From Burkholderia cepacia ATCC 25416 (lineage in GTDB: Bacteria; Pseudomonadota; Gammaproteobacteria; Burkholderiales; Burkholderiaceae): a DNA stretch of 64,000 bases. A model generated the notes under the pieces. That model made no database searches. It had not been told where the DNA came from and saw only the letters and a list, made by a program, of their open reading frames with translations. Every line of letters starts with the position of its first letter. Positions within the stretch are counted from its first letter, which is position 1. This document shows, one piece after another, positions 41,359 to 49,245 of the stretch. The stretch is taken from assembly GCF_001411495.1 (NCBI RefSeq), contig NZ_CP012983.1, forward strand, positions 310,001 through 374,000, in the 5' to 3' direction. The position numbers were made by a program, and so were the translations under genes.

Positions 41359-42060
41359 ATGAAAAAGCACCTCGAACCCGCGCCGCACGATGTGGCCGAG
41401 CCTGTCGAACCGGCTGCCGTGGCCGGTGCGCGGGCGCCTGAAGCATCGTCGGCGCCGGCCGTCGCCACCGCCGGCGTGCGTCGGAAAAAAGCACCGGACC
41501 AGGTGCGCGCGCAGCTGCTGGCGGCCGCATCGGAAATCGCGACACATCACGGCGTGGCCGCATTGACGCTCGATGCGGTGGCCGAGCGCGCCGGCGTGAC
41601 GAAGGGCGCGTTGCAGTATCACTTCGCGAACAAGCAGGGGCTGCTGGATGCGCTGTTCGGTCAGGCGACCGGGCGGTTCGCCGCGCAGATGGCCGAGCGG
41701 GTGGCGGCGGATGCCGGCGGCGCCGGTGCGGCGGCGCGGGCCTACATGCACGCGGTGCTCGACGAGTCGCAGCCGGTCGCGAGTACCGATGTGCTGCGCG
41801 TGCTCGTCGCGTCGATGATTACCGACCAGGACACGCGCGAACGATGGTCGGTGCCGATGCGGGAATGGACGCGCCCCGACCCGGTGCCGCTCGAGCAGGC
41901 CGCGACGCTGATGATCTGCCGGCTCGCCGCCGACGGGCTATGGATTTCGCAGTTGCTGGACAGCGTCGAGATCTCCGCCGAATTGCGCGCGGAGATCGAG
42001 CGGCAACTCGACGCGATGAGCCATGGCGCGTTTCCGAAGGGGCGCGACGGGGCCGCGTGA
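41359..42060 (+). CDS. TetR-family regulator divergent from shc
   Basis: A 233-residue TetR/AcrR regulator. An unusual 44-residue alanine/proline-rich N-terminus comes before the DNA-binding domain (RAQLLAAASEIATHHGVAALTLDAVAERAGVTKGALQYHFANKQGLLDAL), and a ligand domain follows. The ATG is at 41359. Overlapping promoters in the 52-base gap (TTTATA-N16-TAACAT on the plus strand is a candidate) imply that TetR binding would affect both genes, so hopanoid synthesis may be regulated locally. That is inference. Confidence 0.88.
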   Translation: MKKHLEPAPHDVAEPVEPAAVAGARAPEASSAPAVATAGVRRKKAPDQVRAQLLAAASEIATHHGVAALTLDAVAERAGVTKGALQYHFANKQGLLDALFGQATGRFAAQMAERVAADAGGAGAAARAYMHAVLDESQPVASTDVLRVLVASMITDQDTRERWSVPMREWTRPDPVPLEQAATLMICRLAADGLWISQLLDSVEISAELRAEIERQLDAMSHGAFPKGRDGAA

Positions 42061-42111
42061 CGCGTGCGCCGCGGCGTCAGGCCGCGTTCGCGCGCCGGCC
42101 CGGCGGCGCGC

Positions 42112-43020
42112 TCAGAACTGCGCCTGCAGCGTGACCGCCCTGGCATCGCGCCAGACGGTCAGCGGCACCACGGTGCCCTTGGCGGTCGCATGCACGGCGT
42201 CGGCCAGATCGGCCATCGTCTTGAGCGGGCGATCGCCGAACCGGATCAGCACATCGTAGTTCTTCAGGCCGGCGCGATCGGCGACGGTGCCGGGCAGCAC
42301 ACCGAGGATCTGCAGCGCGCCGCCGGGGAGCTTCATGCCCGACTGTACCCGCTCGTCGAGGTCGACGAAATGCACGCCGAAGCCCATCGGGCGGCCCCTC
42401 AGCTCTTCCGGCACCAGACGGCGGTCGTTCGGAATGCTGGCGAGAAAGCGCGACAGGTACGCGGCCGGAATCCGGATCCTGAAGACCTTGTCGGTTGCGT
42501 CGTAGTCCGAGAGGCTGAGCACGAGGTCGGTCCCGCTGATCTCGTAGGTCTTCAGGTTGAGGCGGTCCAGCAGGATGAAAACGCCGCCGTTGACGGGCCA
42601 GGTCTTGCCGCCATCGGCTGCCGTGTTCCAGTATCCGGTGTCGTTGTAGCCACCGCCGTTCAGCGTCGGAATCACGACGGGGAGGTCCGGCTGCCGGTAG
42701 CGGGTGCCGAATTTCCCGTAGTCGCGCACGGTATTGAAATTCCACTTCTGCTTCGTATGGAAGGCGACGGCCAGCCCCAGTACGGAATCGACGCCTTGCG
42801 GAGACTGGACCAGCGTCAGTTGCGCGTCGACGATGCCCTGGTCGGCCGATAAACCCGAATCGCTGATGGTCAATACCGGGGAATCGTAGCGGGTGTAATC
42901 CGGGAAACGCTCGGACAGCCACGTATAAACAGGCGGCGCGGCCTTTTCCTGCGCCCGTGCCGCCTGCGCGGCGAACAACGACATTGCCAGCAGGCCGGCA
43001 AATACAAAACCACGTTTCAT
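42112..43020 (-). CDS. Exported PDZ-domain protein
   Basis: A 302-residue protein with a signal peptide (MKRGFVFAGLLAMSL...ARAQ) and a C-terminal PDZ domain: GVLPGTVADRAGLKNYDVLIRFGDRPLKTMADLADAV. The middle 150 residues show no serine-protease triad and I recognise no family. The PDZ alone resembles the second domain of HtrA/RseP-type proteins. GAGAGGG precedes the ATG at 43020. It may be a periplasmic adaptor. No operon partner. Confidence 0.72.
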   Translation of the reverse strand: MKRGFVFAGLLAMSLFAAQAARAQEKAAPPVYTWLSERFPDYTRYDSPVLTISDSGLSADQGIVDAQLTLVQSPQGVDSVLGLAVAFHTKQKWNFNTVRDYGKFGTRYRQPDLPVVIPTLNGGGYNDTGYWNTAADGGKTWPVNGGVFILLDRLNLKTYEISGTDLVLSLSDYDATDKVFRIRIPAAYLSRFLASIPNDRRLVPEELRGRPMGFGVHFVDLDERVQSGMKLPGGALQILGVLPGTVADRAGLKNYDVLIRFGDRPLKTMADLADAVHATAKGTVVPLTVWRDARAVTLQAQF

Positions 43021-43154
43021 TTCGGAATGCCCTCTCTTTGGTTTTCTGTTTTCTGAATGGAGGTGGCGCGGGCCGCCACGGAACTCCATATCTGTTTTCC
43101 GGCAAGGGTATCAGCTTTAAGCCTGCGGGTTGAAGTATGCCGTTTCCGATTCGC

Positions 43155-43183
43155 TTGCCCGCAATCGGGCCGCTGGTTATTCT
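43155..43183 (+). promoter_or_regulatory. Promoter for the putative leader/small RNA
   Basis: TTGCCC at 43155-43160, a 17-base spacer and TATTCT at 43178-43183, each matching four of six consensus bases. Predicted start near 43190, about 105 bases before the terminator. Confidence 0.4.
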
Positions 43184-43189
43184 GACGCG

Positions 43190-43296
43190 CATGACCCATT
43201 CGCCAATCCGTTCGATTATTCGCGCCGCGATATTGCCGGCGGGGTAGCGATCGACTGAATGGATATCGTCACAACCCGCCTGGAAGGCGGGTTTTT
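43190..43296 (+). ncRNA. Candidate small RNA or attenuated leader
   Basis: The region between the promoter-like pair at 43155 and the terminator ending at 43296 would give an RNA of about 107 bases with no protein-coding sign. It may be a free small RNA, or the leader of the kinase gene, whose start is at 43328, with the terminator acting as attenuator. No riboswitch class is recognised. Confidence 0.35.
43273..43296 (+). terminator. Rho-independent terminator upstream of the kinase gene
   Basis: AACCCGCC and GGCGGGTT form a perfect 8-bp stem with a five-base loop and a run of T's (43292-43296). It lies between no annotated gene and the kinase start, 18 bases before its ribosome binding site, which is unusual. 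Confidence 0.85.
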
Positions 43297-43327
43297 GCTT
43301 TCCGGGCATTCAACGGAGAACCTGGAA

Positions 43328-43870
43328 ATGCAGACGAAGTCACTTCACGCGACGGCATCGGACGATGCCGTGTTGCTCCACATGGTATGCGGCAAGATCG
43401 CTTCCGGAAAATCGACGCTCGTCGCGCGGCTCGCGAGCGCCGGGCCGGTCGTTGCGATCAGCGAAGACGCGTGGCTCGCGCATCTTTATCCGGGCGAGAT
43501 CCTGTCGATCGACGACTACGTCCGGTGTGCACGGCGCGTCGGCAACGTGATTGCGGATCAGGCTCGCGCGGTGCTGCAGGCCGGCGTGTCGGTGGTGCTG
43601 GATGTGCCGTTCAATACCGTCGCTGCGCGCGCATGGGGGCTCGCCGTTTCGCAGGCCGCCGGCTGCGGTCATCGGCTGCATTACCTCGACGTCACCGATG
43701 CGGTCTGCAAGGCGCGGCTGCGCGCGCGCAACGCGCGAGGCGACCATCCGTTCCAGGCGTCGGACGCCGAGTTCGACAGGATGACGCGGTACTTCGTCGC
43801 GCCGACGGCGTCGGAAGGGTTGAACATCGTCGCTTATGACGAAGCCGGCGTCGTCAGGCCGGGTTCGTAA
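43328..43870 (+). CDS. P-loop ATP-binding protein (kinase-like)
   Basis: A 180-residue AAA/kinase-type protein with P-loop GKIASGKST at residues 22-30. A conserved DAWLAHLYPGEI follows, then VVLDVPFNT and a lid-like RLRARNARGDHPF. This looks like the family of small ATP-binding proteins related to chloramphenicol phosphotransferase and zeta toxins, but no antitoxin gene is linked. GGAGA precedes the ATG by eight bases; a longer in-frame start at 43259 would put the terminator inside the gene and was rejected. Confidence 0.8.
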   Translation: MQTKSLHATASDDAVLLHMVCGKIASGKSTLVARLASAGPVVAISEDAWLAHLYPGEILSIDDYVRCARRVGNVIADQARAVLQAGVSVVLDVPFNTVAARAWGLAVSQAAGCGHRLHYLDVTDAVCKARLRARNARGDHPFQASDAEFDRMTRYFVAPTASEGLNIVAYDEAGVVRPGS

Positions 43871-44020
43871 AGGAGGCCCGTCGATCGTCCACCCGGACCG
43901 GCGCGAAACTGCTCGTCGTCGATTGAACCAAGGGCGTTCCGGCCGGCGGCGGCGTGCCCTTTGCAGCGCGCCGGAGCCGGAGGAGAATACCCGCGGAAAT
44001 CTTTTCGGAGGCTGCCCGAC

Positions 44021-44431
44021 ATGGCCCGATTCCAGCCCGACGGATGGCATACCGTCACGCCCCGCATCGTGGTGCCGGATCCGGAACACCTGATCGAATT
44101 CATGCGATCGGTATTTCACGCCCAGGGCGCGTTTCGACCCGGGTTGCCCGCGGAAATCCGGATCGGCGATTCCGTCGTGATGGTCAGCGGCGAGGACGGC
44201 CTGCGCGATCCGATGCCCGCGTTTCTGTACGTCTATGTCGAGGATGCCGACCTGACCTATCGGCGGGCGCTCGCGGCACACGCGATTCCGCTCGAAGCGC
44301 CGGCCGACATGCCGTATGGCGACAGGCGGGCAATGGTGAAAGACCGCTGGGGAAATACATGGCAGATCGCCACGCATCTGCGCGATCTCTCGGTTGACGA
44401 GATCCGTTCACGGCTGGCCGGCGGCGGTTAG
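44021..44431 (+). CDS. VOC-family (glyoxalase/bleomycin-resistance-like) protein
   Basis: A 136-residue vicinal-oxygen-chelate protein. HTVTPRIVVPDPEHLIEFMRSVFHAQ is the first beta-alpha-beta unit, and ADLTYRRALAAHAIPLEAPADMPYGDRRAMVKDRWGNTWQIATH carries the D-x-x-G-N-x-W pattern of the second. It resembles the PhnB/YfiT-like group. CGGAGG precedes the ATG at 44021, fixing this start over a longer frame. Specificity unknown; fosfomycin or bleomycin-type functions need the metal triad, which is only partly visible. Confidence 0.85.
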   Translation: MARFQPDGWHTVTPRIVVPDPEHLIEFMRSVFHAQGAFRPGLPAEIRIGDSVVMVSGEDGLRDPMPAFLYVYVEDADLTYRRALAAHAIPLEAPADMPYGDRRAMVKDRWGNTWQIATHLRDLSVDEIRSRLAGGG

Positions 44432-44732
44432 ATACCTGTCGGGACGCGTCGAGCGATTCGCGTGCCTCGCGTTCCTCGTGTTCCGCCCGACGCTCGCGGA
44501 AAGTGACCCACGCAATCGTTGGTACTGCTTGGCGCACGAGTCGAGCGCACCTTTCTGCTTCTTTTGTCGCAATCGTCAAGATTCGCGTCGCGTGCGGATA
44601 AAACCTCCCCGCTCCACCCGCCGTTAACCCGTTCGCAGCCCATGCGCCGCGTGTTGCGACACGGCGCGCGTCTTTCGTGATCCGGAATCCACATCCGCCG
44701 CTGGCCGCGCCCGGCCGGCGCAAGGGAACGTC
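44432..44732. other. Intergenic region upstream of the chemoreceptor gene
   Basis: About 300 bases with no supportable gene. The main feature is the FliA-like promoter at 44576-44601. A GC-rich inverted stretch (GCGCCGCGTGTTGCGACACGGCGC) lies in the leader at about 44647-44670. Confidence 0.5.
44576..44601 (+). promoter_or_regulatory. Candidate FliA (sigma-28) promoter of the chemoreceptor
   Basis: TCAAG at 44576-44580 and GCGGATAA at 44594-44601 with the spacing of motility promoters (TCAA-N14-GCGGATAA; GCCGATAA consensus, seven of eight). It lies 132 bases before a methyl-accepting chemotaxis protein, the commonest class of FliA-dependent gene. Confidence 0.5.
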
Positions 44733-46298
44733 ATGCGAAAACAACTCACTATCCGTGGTGGTCTCGTCGCGACCATCGCGGGTTATACCGTGCTGCTCGT
44801 GCTGGTGGTCGGCGCATGCATCGCGGCCCTCTATATGGGCAACGGTTCGCTCGAGGCGATGTACCGCGACGACACCGCGTCGCTGTTGCACCTGAAGACC
44901 AGCTCCGAGCGCATGCTCGTGCTGCGCGAACGGATGAGCGACGTCGCGCAGGTCATCAGCGCCGGCCGGTCGGCGAAGGAAGAGGTCGCGAAAGTCCACG
45001 CGCTCCTCAAGCAGAGCAACGACGAACTGGATGCCTACGCGCGCCTGCACGCGCGCAGCGCCGACGAACAGGCGCTGTTCGACACGCTGCAGAATCGCCG
45101 TCGTGCCCTGCTCGACGGCGTGTTCCTGAAGGCGCTCGCGCAACTCGACGGCGACGACGCGTTCGGCTTCCTCGACACGCAACGCACCGCGCCGCCCGCC
45201 CTGTTCACCGCGTACCAGGAGGCGATCGATGCGCTCGAATCGTTCCAGGTTGCGCGTGAAAAGGCGCGCTACGAGGCGGCCGGTGTCCTGTTCCACCGGA
45301 TCGTGTGGGGGATGGTCGCGGTCGCGGTGCTCGCGCTCGTCATCGGCTTCGTGGCGCAGCGCGTGCTCGCGAAGGCGATCATCGAGCCGATCAGGCTCGC
45401 GGTCGGCCAGTTCGAAAAGATCTCGAAGGGCGACCTGACCGGCACGGTCGTCGTGCCCGGCGAGAACGAGATGGCGTATCTGCTGCATGCGCTGAAGCGG
45501 ATGCAGGACGGCCTCGTCGACACCGTGAACCAGGTGCGCACGAGTACGGAGACGATCGTCGGCGACGTCCGCACGATCGCGAGCGGCAACGTCGACTTGT
45601 CGGCGCGTACCGAGCAGCAGGCCGTGTCGCTGCAGCAGGCGGCGGCGAGCGTCGAGCAGCTGACGGCGGCCGTGCGCCAGAACGCGGACAACGCGCGCGA
45701 TGCCCGCACCTATGTCGAGGGCGCGGCGGGCATTGCGTCGCGCGGCGGCGACGCGATGCGGCGCGTCGTCGAGACGATGTCGGCGATTTCGCACAGTTCC
45801 GCGAAGATCTCCGGGATCGTCGGCGTGATCGAGAGCATCGCGTTCCAGACCAACATCCTCGCATTGAACGCTGCCGTCGAAGCCGCGCGCGCGGGCGAGC
45901 AAGGGCGCGGCTTCGCGGTCGTCGCGACCGAGGTGCGCGGGCTCGCGCAGCGCTGCGCGTCGGCGGCGAAGGAAATCCGCGAGCTGATCGGCCATTCCGC
46001 GCAGCGCGTCGAGGACGGCAGCGGTCTCGTTGCACTCGCCGGCTCGGCGATGGCCGAGCTCGTCGCCGCGGTCGAGCGCGTCAATACGATCATGAGCGAC
46101 ACCAGCCACGCGTTCGAAGAGCAATCGTCGGGCATCGAGCAGGTGAACGCCGCGGTCATCCAGATGGAGCAGGCGATGCAGCGCAATGCCGCGCTGGTCG
46201 AGGAGGCCGCGGCCGCGGCGCTGTCGCTCGACGAACAAGGCGCGCGGCTGAGCGCGGCGGTCGCGCAGTTCCGTCTGCGTGACGACGCGCTCGCGTGA
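44733..46298 (+). CDS. Methyl-accepting chemotaxis protein
   Basis: A 521-residue chemoreceptor. TM1 is at about residues 11-33, a four-helix-bundle periplasmic sensor of about 150 residues follows, then TM2 at about 190-212, a HAMP domain ([24 protein letters not shown]) and the signalling domain whose tip is [48 protein letters not shown]. It reports to CheA/CheW. The C-terminus has no NWxxF CheR tether. The sensor is of the Tar/MCP_4HB type and its ligand is unknown. A FliA-like promoter precedes it. Confidence 0.95.
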   Translation: MRKQLTIRGGLVATIAGYTVLLVLVVGACIAALYMGNGSLEAMYRDDTASLLHLKTSSERMLVLRERMSDVAQVISAGRSAKEEVAKVHALLKQSNDELDAYARLHARSADEQALFDTLQNRRRALLDGVFLKALAQLDGDDAFGFLDTQRTAPPALFTAYQEAIDALESFQVAREKARYEAAGVLFHRIVWGMVAVAVLALVIGFVAQRVLAKAIIEPIRLAVGQFEKISKGDLTGTVVVPGENEMAYLLHALKRMQDGLVDTVNQVRTSTETIVGDVRTIASGNVDLSARTEQQAVSLQQAAASVEQLTAAVRQNADNARDARTYVEGAAGIASRGGDAMRRVVETMSAISHSSAKISGIVGVIESIAFQTNILALNAAVEAARAGEQGRGFAVVATEVRGLAQRCASAAKEIRELIGHSAQRVEDGSGLVALAGSAMAELVAAVERVNTIMSDTSHAFEEQSSGIEQVNAAVIQMEQAMQRNAALVEEAAAAALSLDEQGARLSAAVAQFRLRDDALA

Positions 46299-46781
46299 TG
46301 CCTCGAGGCGGGCGGCGGGTACCGGATCGTCGGGCCGCGCTCGCGGCACGACACGGTGCGGACGTCGTCGAAGCAGCACACTTCTGGTGCGGACATCCTG
46401 ACTGCCGATATTGACGCAACCGATGCGCCGGCACGGTGAGGAACCGGATCCGGGCGAGCATCGAACCCGATGCGCCGCTGTTCTCGTTCAGTGCCCGCGA
46501 TGCGGCGACGGCGGCGCGGCGACGCCTGTCGGCAAGGGCGGCAGCGCGATTGCCGCCAGGTTCTCCACAGGGTTATGCACGGAAATTGTGGATAAGTCGG
46601 AGGGCGGTGCATAACTGCCGACGCGTTCCTGAACGCGGAGGTTGCAATGTGACATCGCGCGGCGCGAATTGCTTTGCTGGAAAGATCGTTTAGTAGCCGA
46701 AGCGGATCGGAATAGCATGACGACTTCCCTCAACCGGCCGCCGCATGCGAGGCCGATGATTGCGACCGTACCGGCCCGACC
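46299..46781. other. Intergenic region with DnaA-box-like cluster
   Basis: These 483 bases contain no supportable gene. The one clear feature is a compact group of DnaA-box-like sites at 46561-46615. The sequence is GC-rich elsewhere, with a drop at 46655-46720 before the OsmC gene, probably its promoter. Confidence 0.5.
46561..46615. repeat. Cluster of DnaA-box-like sequences
   Basis: TTCTCCACA at 46561-46569, TTATGCACG at 46573-46581, TGTGGATAA at 46587-46595 (a perfect TTATCCACA on the minus strand) and GTGCATAAC at 46607-46615 lie within 55 bases. GTTATGCAC (46572-46580) and GTGCATAAC are also a perfect inverted pair. This density of sites is not expected by chance in 68% GC DNA. There is no repA, parA/B or dnaA nearby, so it may be a DnaA-titrating or regulatory locus rather than an origin. 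Confidence 0.5.
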
Positions 46782-47312
46782 ATGACCACACTGAACGACT
46801 ATCTCGAACAGAAGCGCGACGCCTGGCTCGCGAAAAAGGATGCCGCGCGCAACGATCCGGAATTCAAGGCGACGCCGTTGAAAGCGACCGTGCGTGCACT
46901 GGGCCGCAGCGGCGTGCGCGAGATCCGCATTCGCGATTTCCAGGTGATCAGCGACAGTCCGCCCGATTTTGCGGGCTACAACCTCGGGCCGGCGTCGCCG
47001 GAGCTGCAGCTCGGCGTGCTGGGCAGTTGCCTGACGCACATCACGCTGATCCAGGCCGCGGAGCGCGGCCTGAAGATCGACTCGATCGAGGTCGAGGTGA
47101 CCGGCGACCAGCATCCGCTCGCGCAGCAGCCGGGCTTCGAGCATGTGCCGGTGTTTCCGCACAACCTCCGCTACACGCTCGATATCGTGTCGCCCGAACC
47201 GCCGGAGACGATTCGTGCACTGCATCAGGCGGTCGAGGCCGTGTGCCCGATCTTCAACCTGTTGACGCTGCCGCAGACGATCGACGGCGAATTGCGGCAT
47301 ACGCACGGTTGA
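46782..47312 (+). CDS. OsmC-family protein
   Basis: A 176-residue OsmC/Ohr-superfamily protein. LGVLGSCLTHITLIQAAERGLKIDSIEVEVTG contains the conserved cysteine region (SCLTH), and the C-terminal cysteine is in HQAVEAVCPIFNLL. These two cysteines are the peroxidatic and resolving pair in Ohr/OsmC enzymes reducing organic hydroperoxides. Its N-terminus is longer than classical Ohr, resembling the OsmC subfamily of about 175 residues. No OhrR regulator is linked. The ribosome binding site is weak. Confidence 0.87.
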   Translation: MTTLNDYLEQKRDAWLAKKDAARNDPEFKATPLKATVRALGRSGVREIRIRDFQVISDSPPDFAGYNLGPASPELQLGVLGSCLTHITLIQAAERGLKIDSIEVEVTGDQHPLAQQPGFEHVPVFPHNLRYTLDIVSPEPPETIRALHQAVEAVCPIFNLLTLPQTIDGELRHTHG

Positions 47313-47522
47313 GCACGGTTGATGTGCGTCGGTGCACCGGCGCGTCGCGGCATTGCATGGGGCCGCGACGTGAGCGGGCACGCTCGATCTCCCGCGCACC
47401 CTGTTGGGGCGCCGATACGACAGCGACTCTCGCCGCACGCGCGTGACACTCCGGATGCGTCGCCCAGGCGTTGAACGTGTGCCGGATCGGGGTCGGGAGA
47501 TGCCGGCGACGAATCGGTGATG

Positions 47523-47555
47523 AATCAGCCCGGAATCAGCCCGAAATCAGCCCGC
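47523..47555. repeat. Three tandem 11-bp repeats at the end of the ABC ATPase gene
   Basis: AATCAGCCCG(G/A/C) occurs three times with an 11-base period. Read on the minus strand each unit supplies TGA, and since 11 is not a multiple of three the stops fall in three different frames; the last one used is the stop of the ATPase gene at 47547. It may be an accidental expansion or a frame-independent stop. Confidence 0.6.
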
Positions 47556-48383
47556 GCGAATGCCGGATTCCCCACCCGGGTTGTCGTGCGTCAAACGCTT
47601 TGCCCCGCCGGCACGATCCTGAAGATGCTGGAACGCGTCCAGCAGCCGCGCGCGCAGCACGGCCAGCGACGGGTCGCGGCGGTCGCGCGGTCGTGCGGCT
47701 TCGACATGGATCTCGTCGTCGATGCGGCCCGGGTCGGGCGCGAGCATCAGCACGCGATCGCCCAGGTACAGCGCTTCGTCGAGATCGTGCGTGACGACGA
47801 TCGCGGCCGTCCGGTGCCGCGCGACGACATCGAGCAGCAGCGTCTGCAACCGCATCCGGGTCATCGCGTCGACCGCGCTGAACGGTTCGTCGAGCAGCAG
47901 CAGGTCCGGTTCGCCGAACAGCCCGCGCGCGATCGCGGCGCGCTGGGCCATCCCGCCCGACAACGTGGCCGGCAGTTGCCGGGCGACGCCGGCAAGGCCG
48001 ACTTCGTCGAGCAGCCGGGCGACGGCCGGCGCTCGCCCGCCTCGCGGGCCGGCCGCAAAGCCGACGTTGTCCGCGATCGATAACCACGGCAGCAGTCGCG
48101 GCTCCTGGAAGATCACGCCGACGCGCGGGGAGGGGCCGTCGAGCGCGACACCTCCCAGCTTCACGCTGCCGCGGAAATCCGTGTCGAGACCGGCGACGAT
48201 CCGCAGCAGCGTGCTCTTGCCGCATCCGCTCGGGCCGACCACGCAGACGATCTCGCCGCGCGTGACCTGCAGCGGGACGTCGGCGAGGATCGTGCGGCCG
48301 CCGTAAAGCTTGCGGGTGATGCGCAGGTCGAGCAGCGGTGTTGCCGCGTCCGCTGCCGTATGTGCGGAAGCGCGCGTGCTCAT
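47547..48383 (-). CDS. ABC importer ATPase, sulfonate/taurine type (SsuB/TauB-like)
   Basis: A 278-residue ATPase. Walker A is GPSGCGKSTLL, signature LSGGMAQRAAIARGL, Walker B LLLLDEPFSAVD, and switch VTHDLDEAL. The Q-loop block GVIFQEPRLLPW is typical of the nitrate/sulfonate/taurine class. The ATG at 48383 overlaps the permease stop. It completes an SsuABC-like importer with the two upstream genes. Confidence 0.92.
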   Translation of the reverse strand: MSTRASAHTAADAATPLLDLRITRKLYGGRTILADVPLQVTRGEIVCVVGPSGCGKSTLLRIVAGLDTDFRGSVKLGGVALDGPSPRVGVIFQEPRLLPWLSIADNVGFAAGPRGGRAPAVARLLDEVGLAGVARQLPATLSGGMAQRAAIARGLFGEPDLLLLDEPFSAVDAMTRMRLQTLLLDVVARHRTAAIVVTHDLDEALYLGDRVLMLAPDPGRIDDEIHVEAARPRDRRDPSLAVLRARLLDAFQHLQDRAGGAKRLTHDNPGGESGIRAG

Positions 48384-49234
48384 GTCGACGCCTTGCGTTT
48401 CGCGTGATCGAATGCGTCGCGCCAGCCGAGCCAGTGCGACTCGATGCGCGCCATCGCGCCGTCGGTCAGCTTGCCGAGCAACGCCAGCAGCAGGATCGCA
48501 CCGAACACGAGATCGGGCCGCCCGGTCTCGCGGCCGTCGCTCAGCAGGAAGCCGAGGCCGCGCGTGGCTGCGATCAGCTCCGCGGCGACCATGAACATCC
48601 ACGCGAGGCTGAGGCCGGTACGCAGGCCGGTGACGATCTGCGGCAGCGCGGCCGGCAGCAGGATTCGCCGGAACAGCGCGAGCGGGCCGAGCCGGTACAC
48701 GGCGCCAAGCTCGACGAGCTTGCGGTCGACGTCGCGAATGCCGGCGACCACCGCGAGGTGGACGGGGAAGAATGCGCCGATGGCGATCAGCGTGATCTTC
48801 GGTGCTTCATCGATGCCGAGCCACAGCAACAGCACCGGCACCCACGCGAGCGACGGAATCGCGCGCAGCGCCTGGAACGTCGGTTCGAGCAGCGCGTCGA
48901 TCCGTCGGCTCAGGCCCATCGCCGCGCCGACGGCGAGCGCGAGTACGGCGCCGGCCGCGAAACCGACCGCGACCCGCAGCGTACTCGCGCCGACGTGGCG
49001 CGCCACGCGCGTGATGCCCATGCCGGCGAGCGTGGCGAGAATCTCGCTCGGCGCCGGAACGAGATGGTCCGGCAGCCAGCCCTGGCGCACGACGACCTCC
49101 AGCAACGCGAGCACCGCGAACGGCAGCGCGAGGCCCGCGAGCCGCCATCGGCGAAGCGGATCGCGCCGGCCGGCGCGGGGCGACGCGGGGCGGCGAGGCG
49201 CGAGCGTGTCGTCGCGGGCGGCGCTGTTCGTCAT
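48380..49234 (-). CDS. ABC importer permease, sulfonate/taurine type (SsuC/TauC-like)
   Basis: A 284-residue permease with about six hydrophobic segments and the cytoplasmic EAA-like loop (EAPKITLIAIGAFFPVHLAVVAGIRDVDRKLVELGAVY, then LPAALPQIVTGLRTGLSLAW) of the BPD-transport family. It overlaps the downstream ATPase by ATGA and lies just after the binding-protein gene. It imports organosulfur compounds in the known relatives. Confidence 0.92.
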   Translation of the reverse strand: MTNSAARDDTLAPRRPASPRAGRRDPLRRWRLAGLALPFAVLALLEVVVRQGWLPDHLVPAPSEILATLAGMGITRVARHVGASTLRVAVGFAAGAVLALAVGAAMGLSRRIDALLEPTFQALRAIPSLAWVPVLLLWLGIDEAPKITLIAIGAFFPVHLAVVAGIRDVDRKLVELGAVYRLGPLALFRRILLPAALPQIVTGLRTGLSLAWMFMVAAELIAATRGLGFLLSDGRETGRPDLVFGAILLLALLGKLTDGAMARIESHWLGWRDAFDHAKRKAST

Positions 49235-49245
49235 GGGCGGCAGGC

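Larger units (their letters stand above)
43021..43327. other. Intergenic region with a possible small RNA or attenuator
   Basis: About 307 bases between the divergent PDZ and kinase genes. The left part carries the PDZ gene leader; the right part has a promoter-like pair at 43155-43183 and a strong terminator at 43273-43296, described separately. Confidence 0.5.

Noticed and set aside
46299..46781. A replication origin
   Set aside because: The DnaA-like boxes are suggestive, but there is no initiator or partition gene and no AT-rich unwinding region.
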